From CAYWPG01 sp964460035 (GTDB taxonomy: Bacteria; Pseudomonadota; Gammaproteobacteria; Nitrococcales; AK92): 29,229 nucleotides of DNA. Both the position numbers and the translations under genes were made by a program. This document shows, one piece after another, positions 17,022 to 24,385 of this stretch. The DNA is taken from assembly GCA_964460035.1 (NCBI GenBank), contig CAYWPG010000046.1, positions 1-29,229 of the forward strand, given 5' to 3'. How positions within the stretch are numbered: the stretch's first letter is position 1; each line of letters begins with the position of its first letter. The notes under the pieces were generated by a model. It was not told where the DNA came from. It did not search any database and worked only from the letters and a program-made list of their open reading frames with translations.

Positions 17022-18515
17022 TTAGCGTATCGGCACCGACCAATCGGGGTGCTTGTGACTGTACATTTCGAAGTCCGCTTTGCGCAGCAGCGACAATTCG
17101 TCGCAACCGTCGTCGGGATACACCGAAATCCCAACGCTGGCCGAGACCAGAAACGCAAACTCGCCGATCTCTATCTTCTCTTCCAGACAGCTGCGGATCT
17201 GGTGCATGACGCGCTCGGCATCGCGTCTACCGCTCACATCCTCCAGCACGATCACGAACTCATCCCCACTCAGGCGGGCCACCGTATCCTGACTGCGGAC
17301 ACAGCTGCGCAGCCGGTTCGCCACTTCGATCAACAGCTTGTCGCCGGTATCGTGTCCGGCGTTATCGTTCACGGCCTTGAACCCGTCGAGGTCGAGGAAC
17401 AGCACGGCTACCGCCGCGCCCCGGCGTCGCGCCCGTGCCAGGGCATGCTCCAGGCGATCGCGCAACAGGTTGCGGTTCGGCAAGCCGGTCAACGTGTCGT
17501 AATTGGCCAGTACATAGAGCCGCTGCGCCCTGGCGCGCTCGTTGTCGACGCGGCGAATGCGCGCTCGGCCATAGCCCAGCAGCAGTACCAGACTCCCCAG
17601 CGCAATCAGCGCCACCGCCGCTGTCCGGTAAAGGTCGAACATGCTCCAGTCGACCTGGCGCTCGACGATCAACAGCAGCTGCTGCCCGCCCTGATCCAGC
17701 GACACGCTCGAGCGCAGCACCGGCAAGATACGAGCTCCTATAGCGCTGGGGGCGCGCTGGTCGTAGTGCAGTAGCCGGAGAGCGGGCAGCGGTGCGGACG
17801 GCTCCTCATAGCGCAACTCCAAGCGCAGTCCCGGTATCACCCTGTCGGCGGGCAACAGATCGCGGCCACGCACCAGCAGCGCGGCCAATACCTCCCCGTA
17901 GCGAGCATCCGCCGGATCGAAGATAGGATGGAAAAGGGCGTACGCCATCTCGCCGTCGGTTAGCCCGAACGGCCTGGTCATGGCCGGAGCCGCGCTGCTC
18001 AACGCCTGCACCAGCCCCTCCCGCAGATGAGTGCCCGCTTGTGCGTCGAGCCGCTGCGCCGCCTGATTCTGTGGCCGTGCGGGCCCGATCATGACAGCCG
18101 GATAATAAGACGGCTCGTCCGCGGAAAAGCCGCCCCAGTTCTCGGGCCCATGGCTCGCCGGCAATGGCGGGTGCTGGCCGTCCGCACGCCGGGACAGCAC
18201 GAACTGGAACAGGCCGGGGAAACGCGCCAGCAGCTCTCCGCCGTAGCGCTGCAGAACGTCGGCCTCCTCAGCGCCGGCCCGCACGAACGCGGCCATGCTC
18301 TCCAGTACCGCCGCATTACGCTTGAGCTGCGCGCCAACCTCGCGTTGCAAGGCCGCCGCCGCCCTCTGGAAGTCGTCTTCCACCGCGCGCAACTGCCCTT
18401 TGAGCGCAAGCGCCGCAAGCGGTAGCACGGCACTGGCCCAGAGCAGCAGGTAGCCCAGCAGCATGAATGCCGCGCGCGCACGCGCGCCGGTCGACGCTTC
18501 GAGATCGGCGTTCAT
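17022..18515 (-). CDS. Membrane-bound CHASE-type sensor diguanylate cyclase
   Basis: A 497-residue protein predicted to make c-di-GMP. A transmembrane helix (about 16-38) is followed by a periplasmic CHASE-like domain (about 42-290, including SSAAPAMTRPFGLTDGE and YALFHPIFDP), a second helix (about 297-315) and a GGDEF domain (330-490). The active-site loop is SGDEF (416-420) rather than GGDEF, a variant that is often still active. The RxxD inhibitory site (RSQD, 407-410) is at the normal five-residue distance. DLDGFKAVNDNAGHDTGD is intact. The ATG at 18515 is preceded by AGGAAGGG; the frame is open ten codons further. It diverges from purU. The ligand sensed by the CHASE domain is unknown. 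Confidence 0.92.
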   Translation of the reverse strand: MNADLEASTGARARAAFMLLGYLLLWASAVLPLAALALKGQLRAVEDDFQRAAAALQREVGAQLKRNAAVLESMAAFVRAGAEEADVLQRYGGELLARFPGLFQFVLSRRADGQHPPLPASHGPENWGGFSADEPSYYPAVMIGPARPQNQAAQRLDAQAGTHLREGLVQALSSAAPAMTRPFGLTDGEMAYALFHPIFDPADARYGEVLAALLVRGRDLLPADRVIPGLRLELRYEEPSAPLPALRLLHYDQRAPSAIGARILPVLRSSVSLDQGGQQLLLIVERQVDWSMFDLYRTAAVALIALGSLVLLLGYGRARIRRVDNERARAQRLYVLANYDTLTGLPNRNLLRDRLEHALARARRRGAAVAVLFLDLDGFKAVNDNAGHDTGDKLLIEVANRLRSCVRSQDTVARLSGDEFVIVLEDVSGRRDAERVMHQIRSCLEEKIEIGEFAFLVSASVGISVYPDDGCDELSLLRKADFEMYSHKHPDWSVPIR

Positions 18516-18549
18516 GAATCCCTTCCTGCCAATCGTTGGCGACACTCAG

Positions 18550-18573
18550 CGACCGTTCCATCCTTAACGGTCG
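18550..18573. repeat. Inverted repeat upstream of the GGDEF gene
   Basis: CGACCGTT (18550-18557) and AACGGTCG (18566-18573) are exact reverse complements with an 8-base spacer. It begins 35 bases upstream of the GGDEF start codon on the minus strand, so it could be an operator near that promoter or a leader hairpin. Confidence 0.6.
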
Positions 18574-18582
18574 TCGATAAGC

Positions 18583-18616
18583 GGTTTTCACGAGAACCGA
18601 GCGGTTCGCGAAAACC
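18583..18616. repeat. Nested (double) palindrome between the GGDEF gene and purU
   Basis: The outer arms GGTTTTC (18583-18589) and GAAAACC (18610-18616) enclose inner arms GAACCG and CGGTTC with only AG between them. The near-continuous dyad of about 34 bases looks more like a protein-binding site than an RNA hairpin, because the centre is too tight. No factor is recognised. Confidence 0.6.
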
Positions 18617-18840
18617 GGCAAGGCGAAGAATCAAGGAGAAGACGCAAGAGACTTTAGCGCGCCCTCCCGGATCAGGGAAGCCCTGGGCGCGGCCAGGGCG
18701 GAAAATTTGTCGCAGCGCGGAAACTTGTTACTCTTGCCCCACATAGCCGCGCGGCGGCTGCTAGACTCGGACGACGGCCGGCGCGCCGGCGCTACCGTCC
18801 CAACCTCACTCTGGTGTACCTCACGAAGCGTCAAACAATC

Positions 18841-19716
18841 ATGAACATCGACTTCGCCACTGCGCGCTCTGCGATACTGCTGATCCACTGCCGCGACCGT
18901 CAGGGTCTGGTCGCTGCGATCACCGATTTCATCGCGCGCAACAACGGCAACATCATTTACCTAGACCAGCACGTCGACGCCCAGCAGCAGGTCTTCTTCA
19001 TGCGCGTGGAATGGGAATTGGACCAGTTTCGCATTCCCAGCGGCGAGATCGGCGCGCAATTCCAATCGGAGCTTGCCGAGCGATTCGACATGCACTGGCG
19101 GCTGCACTTCAACAACGAACGGCCGCGCATGGCCGTCTTCGTCTCCAAGCTGCCGCATTGCCTGTTCGATATCCTCGGGCGCTGCCAATCCGGGGAGTGG
19201 CAGATCGACGTCCCGCTGATCGTCAGCAACCACGAAGATCTCAGGCCCATCGCCGAGCGCTTCGGCATCGATTATCACGTGTTGCCCATCACGCCCGAGA
19301 ACAAACTCGCGCAGGAGGCTCGCCAGCTGGAGCTGCTCAGGGAGTACGAAATCGACTTCGTGGTCCTCGCGCGCTATATGCAGATTCTCTCGCCCGAGTT
19401 CATCACGCACTACCCGGAGCGCATCATCAACATTCACCACTCTTTCCTGCCGGCTTTCCCCGGTGCGAAGCCTTATCACTCGGCTCATGCGCGCGGCGTG
19501 AAGATCATCGGCGCCACCAGCCACTACGTCACCAGCGAACTGGACGCCGGGCCGATCATCGCGCAGGACGTGGTGCATGTCAGCCACCGCGACAGTGTCG
19601 AGGATCTAGTGCGCAAAGGTCGCGATCTGGAGAAGCTAGTGCTGGCCCGCGCTATTTGGAATCACACCCAGCACAAGATCCTTACCTACGACAATCGCAC
19701 GGTCATCTTCGACTAA
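18841..19716 (+). CDS. purU: Formyltetrahydrofolate deformylase
   Basis: A 291-residue protein (E. coli 280) that hydrolyses 10-formyl-tetrahydrofolate to formate and tetrahydrofolate, balancing the one-carbon pool and supplying formate for PurT. An ACT domain (about 10-90: ILLIHCRDRQGLVAAITDFIA) precedes a formyltransferase-fold domain. The catalytic Asn-His-Asp set is N197, H199 (INIHHSFLPAFPG) and D235 (SELDAGPI), with the 36-residue His-Asp spacing seen in PurN. The ATG at 18841 lacks a clear ribosome binding site; an in-frame GTG at 18814 has none either. A membrane-free, cytosolic enzyme. Confidence 0.94.
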   Translation: MNIDFATARSAILLIHCRDRQGLVAAITDFIARNNGNIIYLDQHVDAQQQVFFMRVEWELDQFRIPSGEIGAQFQSELAERFDMHWRLHFNNERPRMAVFVSKLPHCLFDILGRCQSGEWQIDVPLIVSNHEDLRPIAERFGIDYHVLPITPENKLAQEARQLELLREYEIDFVVLARYMQILSPEFITHYPERIINIHHSFLPAFPGAKPYHSAHARGVKIIGATSHYVTSELDAGPIIAQDVVHVSHRDSVEDLVRKGRDLEKLVLARAIWNHTQHKILTYDNRTVIFD

Positions 19717-19787
19717 GCTCCGAGCCGGGCCGCTGCCAGAGCGTGCGGAAACGCCCCCGTAAGGCAGCCGGGCGTGCCCCGCTTGAT

Positions 19788-19858
19788 TTGCGCCGCAGTC
19801 AAACACATTTTTCTAATGTATTTGGTTGCGGCGCAACCGCCCATGCGGCGGCAGCGCC
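19788..19858 (+). promoter_or_regulatory. Long compound hairpin with an alternative pairing, 5' of the ferritin-like gene
   Basis: TTGCGCCGCA (19788-19797) pairs perfectly with TGCGGCGCAA (19827-19836). Inside, GT/GT can form two wobble pairs, CAAA pairs with TTTG, and after one mismatch ACATT pairs with AATGT around a TTTCT loop. This makes about 22 consecutive positions with one mismatch. The right arm can instead form a second hairpin: GGCGC (19830-19834) with GCGCC (19854-19858) and CCGC (19837-19840) with GCGG (19845-19848). The two folds exclude each other and end just before the AGGAG ribosome binding site (19862-19866). Alternatively, TCTAAT (19812-19817) is a -10-like hexamer, so the dyad could be an operator over a promoter. 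There is no T-run after it. Confidence 0.6.
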
Positions 19859-19872
19859 AATAGGAGCGATGG

Positions 19873-20322
19873 GTGACGACGAAGACCGGCCGCGAAGCCG
19901 AACCGCTGGCGTTGCTGACGCACCTGATCGAGCTCGACTTCGACACTATCGATGTCTACGAAGCGGCTATCCGCCGCCTGGAAGACCCTGAAGTACGCTC
20001 GACCTTGCAGGAGTTCAAGGAGGATCACCTGCGCCACGTCGAGAACCTGATCGCGGTGGTGTACGAGCTCGGCGGCATCGCTCCTCAGCACAGCGACCTC
20101 AGGGGCGTCTTCGAGACCGGAAAGGTGATGCTCGCCAACCTAGTGGGCGAGCGCGCGATCCTAAAAGCTCTGAAAAACAACGAAGCCGATTCGATCACCG
20201 CGTACGGCCGCGCTGCCGGCCGCCCGGAACTCTCCCCGCATATTCACGAGTTGGTTGCCACCGGTCTCGAAGACGAGCACCGCCACCATGCCTGGCTCGA
20301 TAGCAAAATCCGCACACTCTAG
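19873..20322 (+). CDS. Ferritin-like four-helix-bundle protein
   Basis: A 149-residue cytosolic helical protein. The sequence shows a four-helix pattern with acidic/His residues where ferritin-like diiron proteins carry ligands: E30 (VYEAAI), E50-D51-H52 and H55 (FKEDHLRH), E104 (NNEADS) and E133-E135-H136 plus H139 (LEDEHRHHAW). It resembles the small DUF2383/PA2169-type ferritin-like proteins; the exact family is not certain. A role in iron or oxidative stress is only inferred. The GTG start has AGGAG six bases upstream. A large inverted repeat lies just 5' of it, and the membrane GGDEF gene starts 45 bases after it. Confidence 0.82.
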   Translation: MTTKTGREAEPLALLTHLIELDFDTIDVYEAAIRRLEDPEVRSTLQEFKEDHLRHVENLIAVVYELGGIAPQHSDLRGVFETGKVMLANLVGERAILKALKNNEADSITAYGRAAGRPELSPHIHELVATGLEDEHRHHAWLDSKIRTL

Positions 20323-20367
20323 GCACACGCCTGACGCGAACGCCCGCCACGCGAGGTCAAGAAGGCC

Positions 20368-21261
20368 ATGACGCTCGCCCAACTCGATCGCATCCTGGCC
20401 GCGCGCTCCACGGTCACCTTCATCGTCGCCGCGGCCCTGCTGTTAGCCCTGTTGGGGCTGCTCGATATGCTCACCGGTCCGGAGCTCTCCTTCTCCGTCT
20501 TCTACTTGGCTCCCATAGTCATAGTCACCTGGTACGCAGGCTTCGGGCTGGGCGCCTTGACCGCGGTGGCGGCCGCCCTGGTATGGCTGGCCGTGGACCG
20601 CTTCGAGGGCGGGCAGCATTCGCAGGCCTTCATTCCCTACTGGAACATGGGTGTCCGCCTGCTGTTCTTCCTGATCGTCGCTTATCTGCTGGCGCGTCTG
20701 GAGCATGAGCTGCGTCAGGAGGAATCGTTAGCGCGCACGGATATGCTCACCGGCCTGCCCAATAGCCGCCACTTTCATCAGGAAATCGAGTACGAGATCC
20801 AGCGCGCGGCACGCTACGATCATCCCTTCTCAGTGGCATATGTCGATCTGGACGATTTCAAGGCCATCAACGATAACTTCGGCCACCTGGTCGGCGACGA
20901 GGTGCTGCGCGAAGTCGCCAACTGCCTGCGAGAGAGCCTGCGCAGACCGGATATTGCCGCCCGCCTCGGCGGCGACGAGTTCGCAATACTGTTGCCGGAA
21001 ACCGATGTCGAAGGCGCCCGCGCCATCCTCAACCGTCTGCAGGGGGCGCTGCGCGTAGCCATGCGGCGCCATGCCTGGCCGGTCACGTTCAGCATTGGCG
21101 CCATGACGTTCCTGCAGCCGCCGGAGTCGGTGGAGGACGTGCTCCAGCGCACCGACCGCCTAATGTATACAGTCAAGTCGGCGGGCAAGAACGACATCAA
21201 CCTGGGTGTGTACCGCGGCGCCACTGGAACCACAGCCGGTCCGGCAGCGCGCAATCGCTGA
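20368..21261 (+). CDS. Membrane diguanylate cyclase (GGDEF)
   Basis: A 297-residue protein. Four transmembrane helices (about 17-34, 42-57, 60-76 and 94-110) form a compact membrane sensor with an intervening SVFYLAPIVIVTWYAG segment typical of DUF4118/MASE-like membrane modules. The GGDEF domain runs from about 118 to 285, with DLDDFKAINDNFGHLVGD, an intact GGDEF (201-205) and the RxxD inhibitory site (RRPD, 192-195) five residues before it. It should therefore be an active, product-inhibited c-di-GMP synthase in the inner membrane. The ATG is preceded by AAGAAGG. It sits between the ferritin-like gene and the ABC exporter on the same strand. Confidence 0.93.
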   Translation: MTLAQLDRILAARSTVTFIVAAALLLALLGLLDMLTGPELSFSVFYLAPIVIVTWYAGFGLGALTAVAAALVWLAVDRFEGGQHSQAFIPYWNMGVRLLFFLIVAYLLARLEHELRQEESLARTDMLTGLPNSRHFHQEIEYEIQRAARYDHPFSVAYVDLDDFKAINDNFGHLVGDEVLREVANCLRESLRRPDIAARLGGDEFAILLPETDVEGARAILNRLQGALRVAMRRHAWPVTFSIGAMTFLQPPESVEDVLQRTDRLMYTVKSAGKNDINLGVYRGATGTTAGPAARNR

Positions 21262-21321
21262 CAGCTCGTCCGATACGCTGCGCCGCCCCAGTGCGACCGC
21301 CCAAAGCCAGAAGAGTTGCCT

Positions 21322-21408
21322 ATGAAGAAGCCCCCCGAATCGCAGCAGCTCGCCGTATCCCGCCCGGGACCGGTACGAGCCCATGAGTGCATCGCCGCAG
21401 TGGTCTAG
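21322..21408 (+). CDS. Short upstream open frame overlapping the ABC exporter start (possible leader peptide)
   Basis: An ATG at 21322 preceded by AAGAG opens a 28-codon frame (begins MKKPPESQQL) that ends at a TAG at 21406-21408, 26 bases inside the ABC exporter gene in another frame. Its ribosome binding site looks better than that of the exporter itself, so translation of the small frame could bring ribosomes to the exporter start. It could equally be chance; no homologue is recognised. Confidence 0.3.
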   Translation: MKKPPESQQLAVSRPGPVRAHECIAAVV

Positions 21409-23173
21409 GGTACGCCGTGCGCTGCGCTTCGCGCGCGCGCAGCGCTGGCTGGTCGCCGTCATACTCTTCCTCACCTTGCTGGTAGCGGCCGCCAACGCGC
21501 TGGAACCGCTGGTGATGAAGTACATTTTCGACGGCCTGGGCGACGCCGGCGCCCTGCGCACAGTGCTAACCGGCGTTGGGCTATTGATCGCCCTGGTAAT
21601 CTTTCGCGAGCTGGCGGCCGGGTTCTCTAACTGGCTCAGTTGGCGCACTCGCCTGGACCTGCATCACGGCCTGCTGGACGCGACCGTGGAGCGCTTGCAC
21701 CGGCTCCCCATGTACGCTCAGCGCCGCGATGGCGTAGGCGCCATCATGACGCGGCTGGATCGTGGCATCCAAGGCTTTATCGGCGCCTTCAGCGAGATCG
21801 CCTTCAACATCCTCCCAGCCTTGGTTTACCTGGTCATCGCGCTGGTCGTCATGGTCCAGCTCGACTGGCGTATGACGCTGCTGGTAGGCGCTTTCACGCC
21901 GCTGCCAGCCCTGATCGCCGCGCTTGCAGCGCCGCGCCAGACCGACCGCGAACGTAATCTGCTAGAGCGCTGGGCGCGCATTTACGCGCGCTTCAACGAG
22001 GTGCTTTCCGGCATCGTCACCGTACGCAGCTTCGCCATGGAAGAGGCGGAGAAAACGCGTTTCCTGCGTGACGTCGGCGCGGCGAACAAAGTGGTGATCA
22101 GCGGTGTCCGTTTCGACACCTCCATAGGCGCGTTGCAGAACCTCACTGTCGCCGCCGCGCGTATCGCGGCGATCGCCTACGGCGGCTACCTGGTACTGGC
22201 GGGACAGATCACGCTGGGTACGGTGATCGCGTTCCTGGGCTACGTCGGCGGCTTGTTCGGACCGGTGCAGGGGCTCACCAGTATCTACAAGACCGTCCAC
22301 AACGCTTCGGTAGCGCTGGAGCAGGTATTCTCCATCATAGATGCCGAAGAGAGCATCAAGGATGCGCCGGACGCGATCGAGCCGCCCCACTTCAAAGGCC
22401 GGGTCGAGTTCCGTCAAGTGCGCTTCTCCTACGGTCCCGACGAGCCAGAGCTGCTCCATGGCATAGATCTGCATGTGCGTCCTGGAGAGACCATCGCCAT
22501 CGTCGGGCCCAGCGGGTCCGGAAAGAGCACCTTGATGGCCTTGCTGCAGCGCTTCTACGACCCGGACAGCGGCGCCATTCTGATCGACGGGATGGATCTG
22601 CGCAGGCTCAAGCAAAAGGGCTTGCGTCAGCAAATCGGCGTCGTGCTTCAGGATGCGCTGCTGTTCAACGAGACGGTGCGCGACAACATCGCCTACGGCC
22701 GGCCGGATGCGCCCATGGACCAGATCGTCGCCGCAGCCCAGGCCGCTAACGCCCATGAATTCATCATGCGCCAGGAAGCCGGCTACGACACCCTGGTCGG
22801 CGAGCGCGGCACCCGCCTCTCCGGCGGCGAACGCCAGCGTATAGCGATCGCCCGCGCCTTGCTTAAAGACCCGCCTATTCTGGTTCTGGACGAAGCCACC
22901 TCTGCGCTGGACCCGGAGCTGGAGGCCAGAGTACAAGAAGCGCTGGACCGCCTGATCCAGGGCCGTACGACCTTCATCATCGCTCATCGCCTTTCCACCG
23001 TGGTGAATGCCGACCGCATCGTCGTGCTCAAGGGGGGCAGCATTATCGAATCCGGCCGCCATGAGGACCTGATGCGGCAAGGGGGCTACTACGCCTCCAT
23101 CGTCGAGCGCCAGACGCGGGGCCTCATTCTGCCGCCGGCGACGATATCCGCTGTACGGCGGCGCCATGCTTGA
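21383..23173 (+). CDS. ABC exporter, fused permease and ATPase (MsbA/ABCB-like)
   Basis: A 596-residue half-transporter. The transmembrane domain (about 22-310) has six helices; the ATPase domain (about 340-580) has Walker A GPSGSGKST (375-383), Q-loop Q423, signature LSGGERQR (479-486), Walker B PILVLDEATSALD (E504 catalytic) and the IAHRLST switch histidine. It works as a homodimer or heterodimer in the inner membrane. Its substrate cannot be told from sequence; lipid or drug export is typical of this subgroup. The ATG at 21383 lacks a clear ribosome binding site and is overlapped by a short upstream frame. The C-terminal tail is arginine-rich. Confidence 0.92.
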   Translation: MSASPQWSRVRRALRFARAQRWLVAVILFLTLLVAAANALEPLVMKYIFDGLGDAGALRTVLTGVGLLIALVIFRELAAGFSNWLSWRTRLDLHHGLLDATVERLHRLPMYAQRRDGVGAIMTRLDRGIQGFIGAFSEIAFNILPALVYLVIALVVMVQLDWRMTLLVGAFTPLPALIAALAAPRQTDRERNLLERWARIYARFNEVLSGIVTVRSFAMEEAEKTRFLRDVGAANKVVISGVRFDTSIGALQNLTVAAARIAAIAYGGYLVLAGQITLGTVIAFLGYVGGLFGPVQGLTSIYKTVHNASVALEQVFSIIDAEESIKDAPDAIEPPHFKGRVEFRQVRFSYGPDEPELLHGIDLHVRPGETIAIVGPSGSGKSTLMALLQRFYDPDSGAILIDGMDLRRLKQKGLRQQIGVVLQDALLFNETVRDNIAYGRPDAPMDQIVAAAQAANAHEFIMRQEAGYDTLVGERGTRLSGGERQRIAIARALLKDPPILVLDEATSALDPELEARVQEALDRLIQGRTTFIIAHRLSTVVNADRIVVLKGGSIIESGRHEDLMRQGGYYASIVERQTRGLILPPATISAVRRRHA

Positions 23174-23186
23174 TGCCGAGCCGCCA

Positions 23187-23210
23187 CCGGCACGACCCCG
23201 GTCGTGCCGG
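23187..23210. terminator. Perfect hairpin between the ABC exporter and trxC
   Basis: CCGGCACGAC (23187-23196) pairs exactly with GTCGTGCCGG (23201-23210) around a CCCG tetraloop, 14 bases after the exporter stop. There is no T-run, so it could be a Rho-assisted stop or a 3'-end stabilising hairpin. Confidence 0.45.
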
Positions 23211-23296
23211 CCTGCAATCATGCACGCTTGGCGTGGGCGCGCGCGGCAGGCATATCATTAATGCGACCGCCCGTTACCCTGCGCATGAGGTCACCA

Positions 23297-23731
23297 ATGA
23301 GCAAGCAGCTTCATGTCGTCTGCCCCAACTGCCAGGCTACCAACCGTGTGCCGCGCGAGCGGCTGGCCGACGGGGCCATTTGCGGCAAATGCAAAAAGCG
23401 GCTATTCCCTGGCCATCCCATCAGTTTGAACACGGCGAGTTTTCAGCACTTCGTGGAACGCTCGGATCTGCCCGTCGTCGTTGATTTCTGGGCTCCCTGG
23501 TGCGGCCCCTGCAAGGCGTTCGCCCCGGTGTTCGAACGCGCCGCTCCTCAACTCGAACCGGCCATGCGGCTGGCGAAAGTCGATACGGAGGCGGAACCGG
23601 AGCTGGCCGCTCGCTATGGCATCCGCAGCATTCCCACGCTGGCGGTGTTCAAGCAGGGCGCAGAGGTAGCACGCCAGGCAGGCGCCATGGATCTGCAAAG
23701 TTTCCTTCGCTGGGCACGCCAGTTCGCCTGA
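23297..23731 (+). CDS. trxC: Thioredoxin 2
   Basis: A 144-residue protein (E. coli 139). An N-terminal zinc finger has C9/C12 (CPNC) and C29/C32 (CGKC). The thioredoxin fold follows with active site WAPWCGPCK (68-72 core), cis-proline IRSIPT and the GAMDL end. It reduces protein disulfides in the cytosol and is linked to oxidative stress in E. coli, where it is OxyR-controlled; no OxyR site was recognised here. The ATG at 23297 is preceded by GAGG seven bases upstream and gives the conserved start; the frame is open 31 codons further with no homology. Confidence 0.95.
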   Translation: MSKQLHVVCPNCQATNRVPRERLADGAICGKCKKRLFPGHPISLNTASFQHFVERSDLPVVVDFWAPWCGPCKAFAPVFERAAPQLEPAMRLAKVDTEAEPELAARYGIRSIPTLAVFKQGAEVARQAGAMDLQSFLRWARQFA

Positions 23732-23829
23732 TACGGGCATTGCCGGACCCACGCTCCGGACAGCCCGACAGAGGCCACTCCCGCATGCGTAAAGGCTCAT
23801 GGCCAATATAACGTATCGCTCGCCGAGCA

Positions 23830-23857
23830 TTGCTGCGACGCAACATTAGTATATAGA
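23830..23857 (+). promoter_or_regulatory. Possible promoter for the small Gly-rich lipoprotein
   Basis: TTGCTG (23830-23835) and TATAGA (23852-23857) are 16 bases apart in an AT-rich pocket about 140 bases upstream of the start codon. The match is moderate. A GATAAT hexamer at 23872-23877 is an alternative -10 but has no good -35. Confidence 0.3.
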
Positions 23858-23997
23858 GCCAGACTTGAATCGATAATGCACGGCCCCAGCTATAGGCGGG
23901 AGGTTAGGGCAAGTATAACGACGCACGTCAAAGGCTTGCGTCCGCAAAGGTTTCAGTCAGGTCTAGACTCGCAAAACTCAGGGAAAGGAGGTAGTGC

Positions 23998-24273
23998 ATG
24001 CGTAAGCTACTGGCTATTCTCGCGATCGCGTTTCCGCTCGCGTTCGCAGCGGCCTGCGACCAGCAAGGCGGCGGTCAACAGGCAGGTGCCCCAACCGGCG
24101 CTCCGGCCGATGAGGGCGGCGGCATGAGTGGCGGCACCAGCGATCAGGCCAGCGGCGGCACCTGGGACGACCAGGCACGCAGCGGCCAAAGCGAAGACAC
24201 TGCGGGCGGTGGTATGGGCGGTACCAGCGGCGGCATGGGTGGAACCACTGGCGGCGGCACCGCTGGCGGCTAA
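23998..24273 (+). CDS. Small glycine-rich lipoprotein of unknown function
   Basis: A 91-residue protein. The N-terminus (MRKLLAILAIAFPLAFAAAC) is a signal peptide with a lipobox-like FAAAC, giving a lipidated C20; Asp follows at +2, which in E. coli would keep the protein in the inner membrane. The rest is low-complexity Gly, Ser, Thr, Gln, Met, with a GGMGGTSGGMGGTTGGG tail and no fold I recognise. The ribosome binding site AAAGGAGGT (23984-23992) is a near-perfect match to the anti-SD, so strong translation is expected. An intrinsic terminator follows 29 bases after the stop, so it is probably a single-gene unit. Secretion is well supported; function is unknown. Confidence 0.85.
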   Translation: MRKLLAILAIAFPLAFAAACDQQGGGQQAGAPTGAPADEGGGMSGGTSDQASGGTWDDQARSGQSEDTAGGGMGGTSGGMGGTTGGGTAGG

Positions 24274-24302
24274 GCCATCCGACCGGGAACGTCCGGCTAA
24301 GC

Positions 24303-24339
24303 GAAGCGGGAGCGCAATGCGATCGGCTCCCGCTTCTTT
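24303..24339 (+). terminator. Intrinsic terminator of the small lipoprotein gene
   Basis: GAAGCGGGAGC (24303-24313) pairs perfectly with GCTCCCGCTTC (24326-24336) with a 12-base loop, and TTT follows. Its place 29 bases after the stop codon fits the end of a monocistronic transcript. Confidence 0.8.
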
Positions 24340-24355
24340 CGTGTGCAGAAAATTC

Positions 24356-24385
24356 TGTGTCTCGGCTCCAGGGACCCGAGACACA
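24356..24385. repeat. REP-like 10-bp inverted repeat
   Basis: TGTGTCTCGG (24356-24365) and CCGAGACACA (24376-24385) are exact reverse complements around a 10-base loop, directly next to another small dyad (CAGAA-AA-TTCTG, 24346-24357). No T-run follows. It may be a REP-like element or the remains of a mobile sequence; whether it is repeated elsewhere in the genome cannot be seen from here. Confidence 0.5.

Larger units (their letters stand above)
18516..18840. other. Divergent intergenic region between the GGDEF gene and purU
   Basis: About 325 bases with no convincing gene. It holds two inverted repeats near the GGDEF side (18550-18573 and 18583-18616) and a 14-base GC-only palindrome (18777-18790). 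No strong sigma-70 promoter stands out for purU; a weak TTGTCG/TACTCT pair lies near 18707-18734. Confidence 0.6.

Noticed and set aside
18777..18790. 14-base palindrome GCCGGCGCGCCGGC upstream of purU
   Set aside because: It consists only of G and C in GC-rich DNA, so it is expected by chance fairly often.
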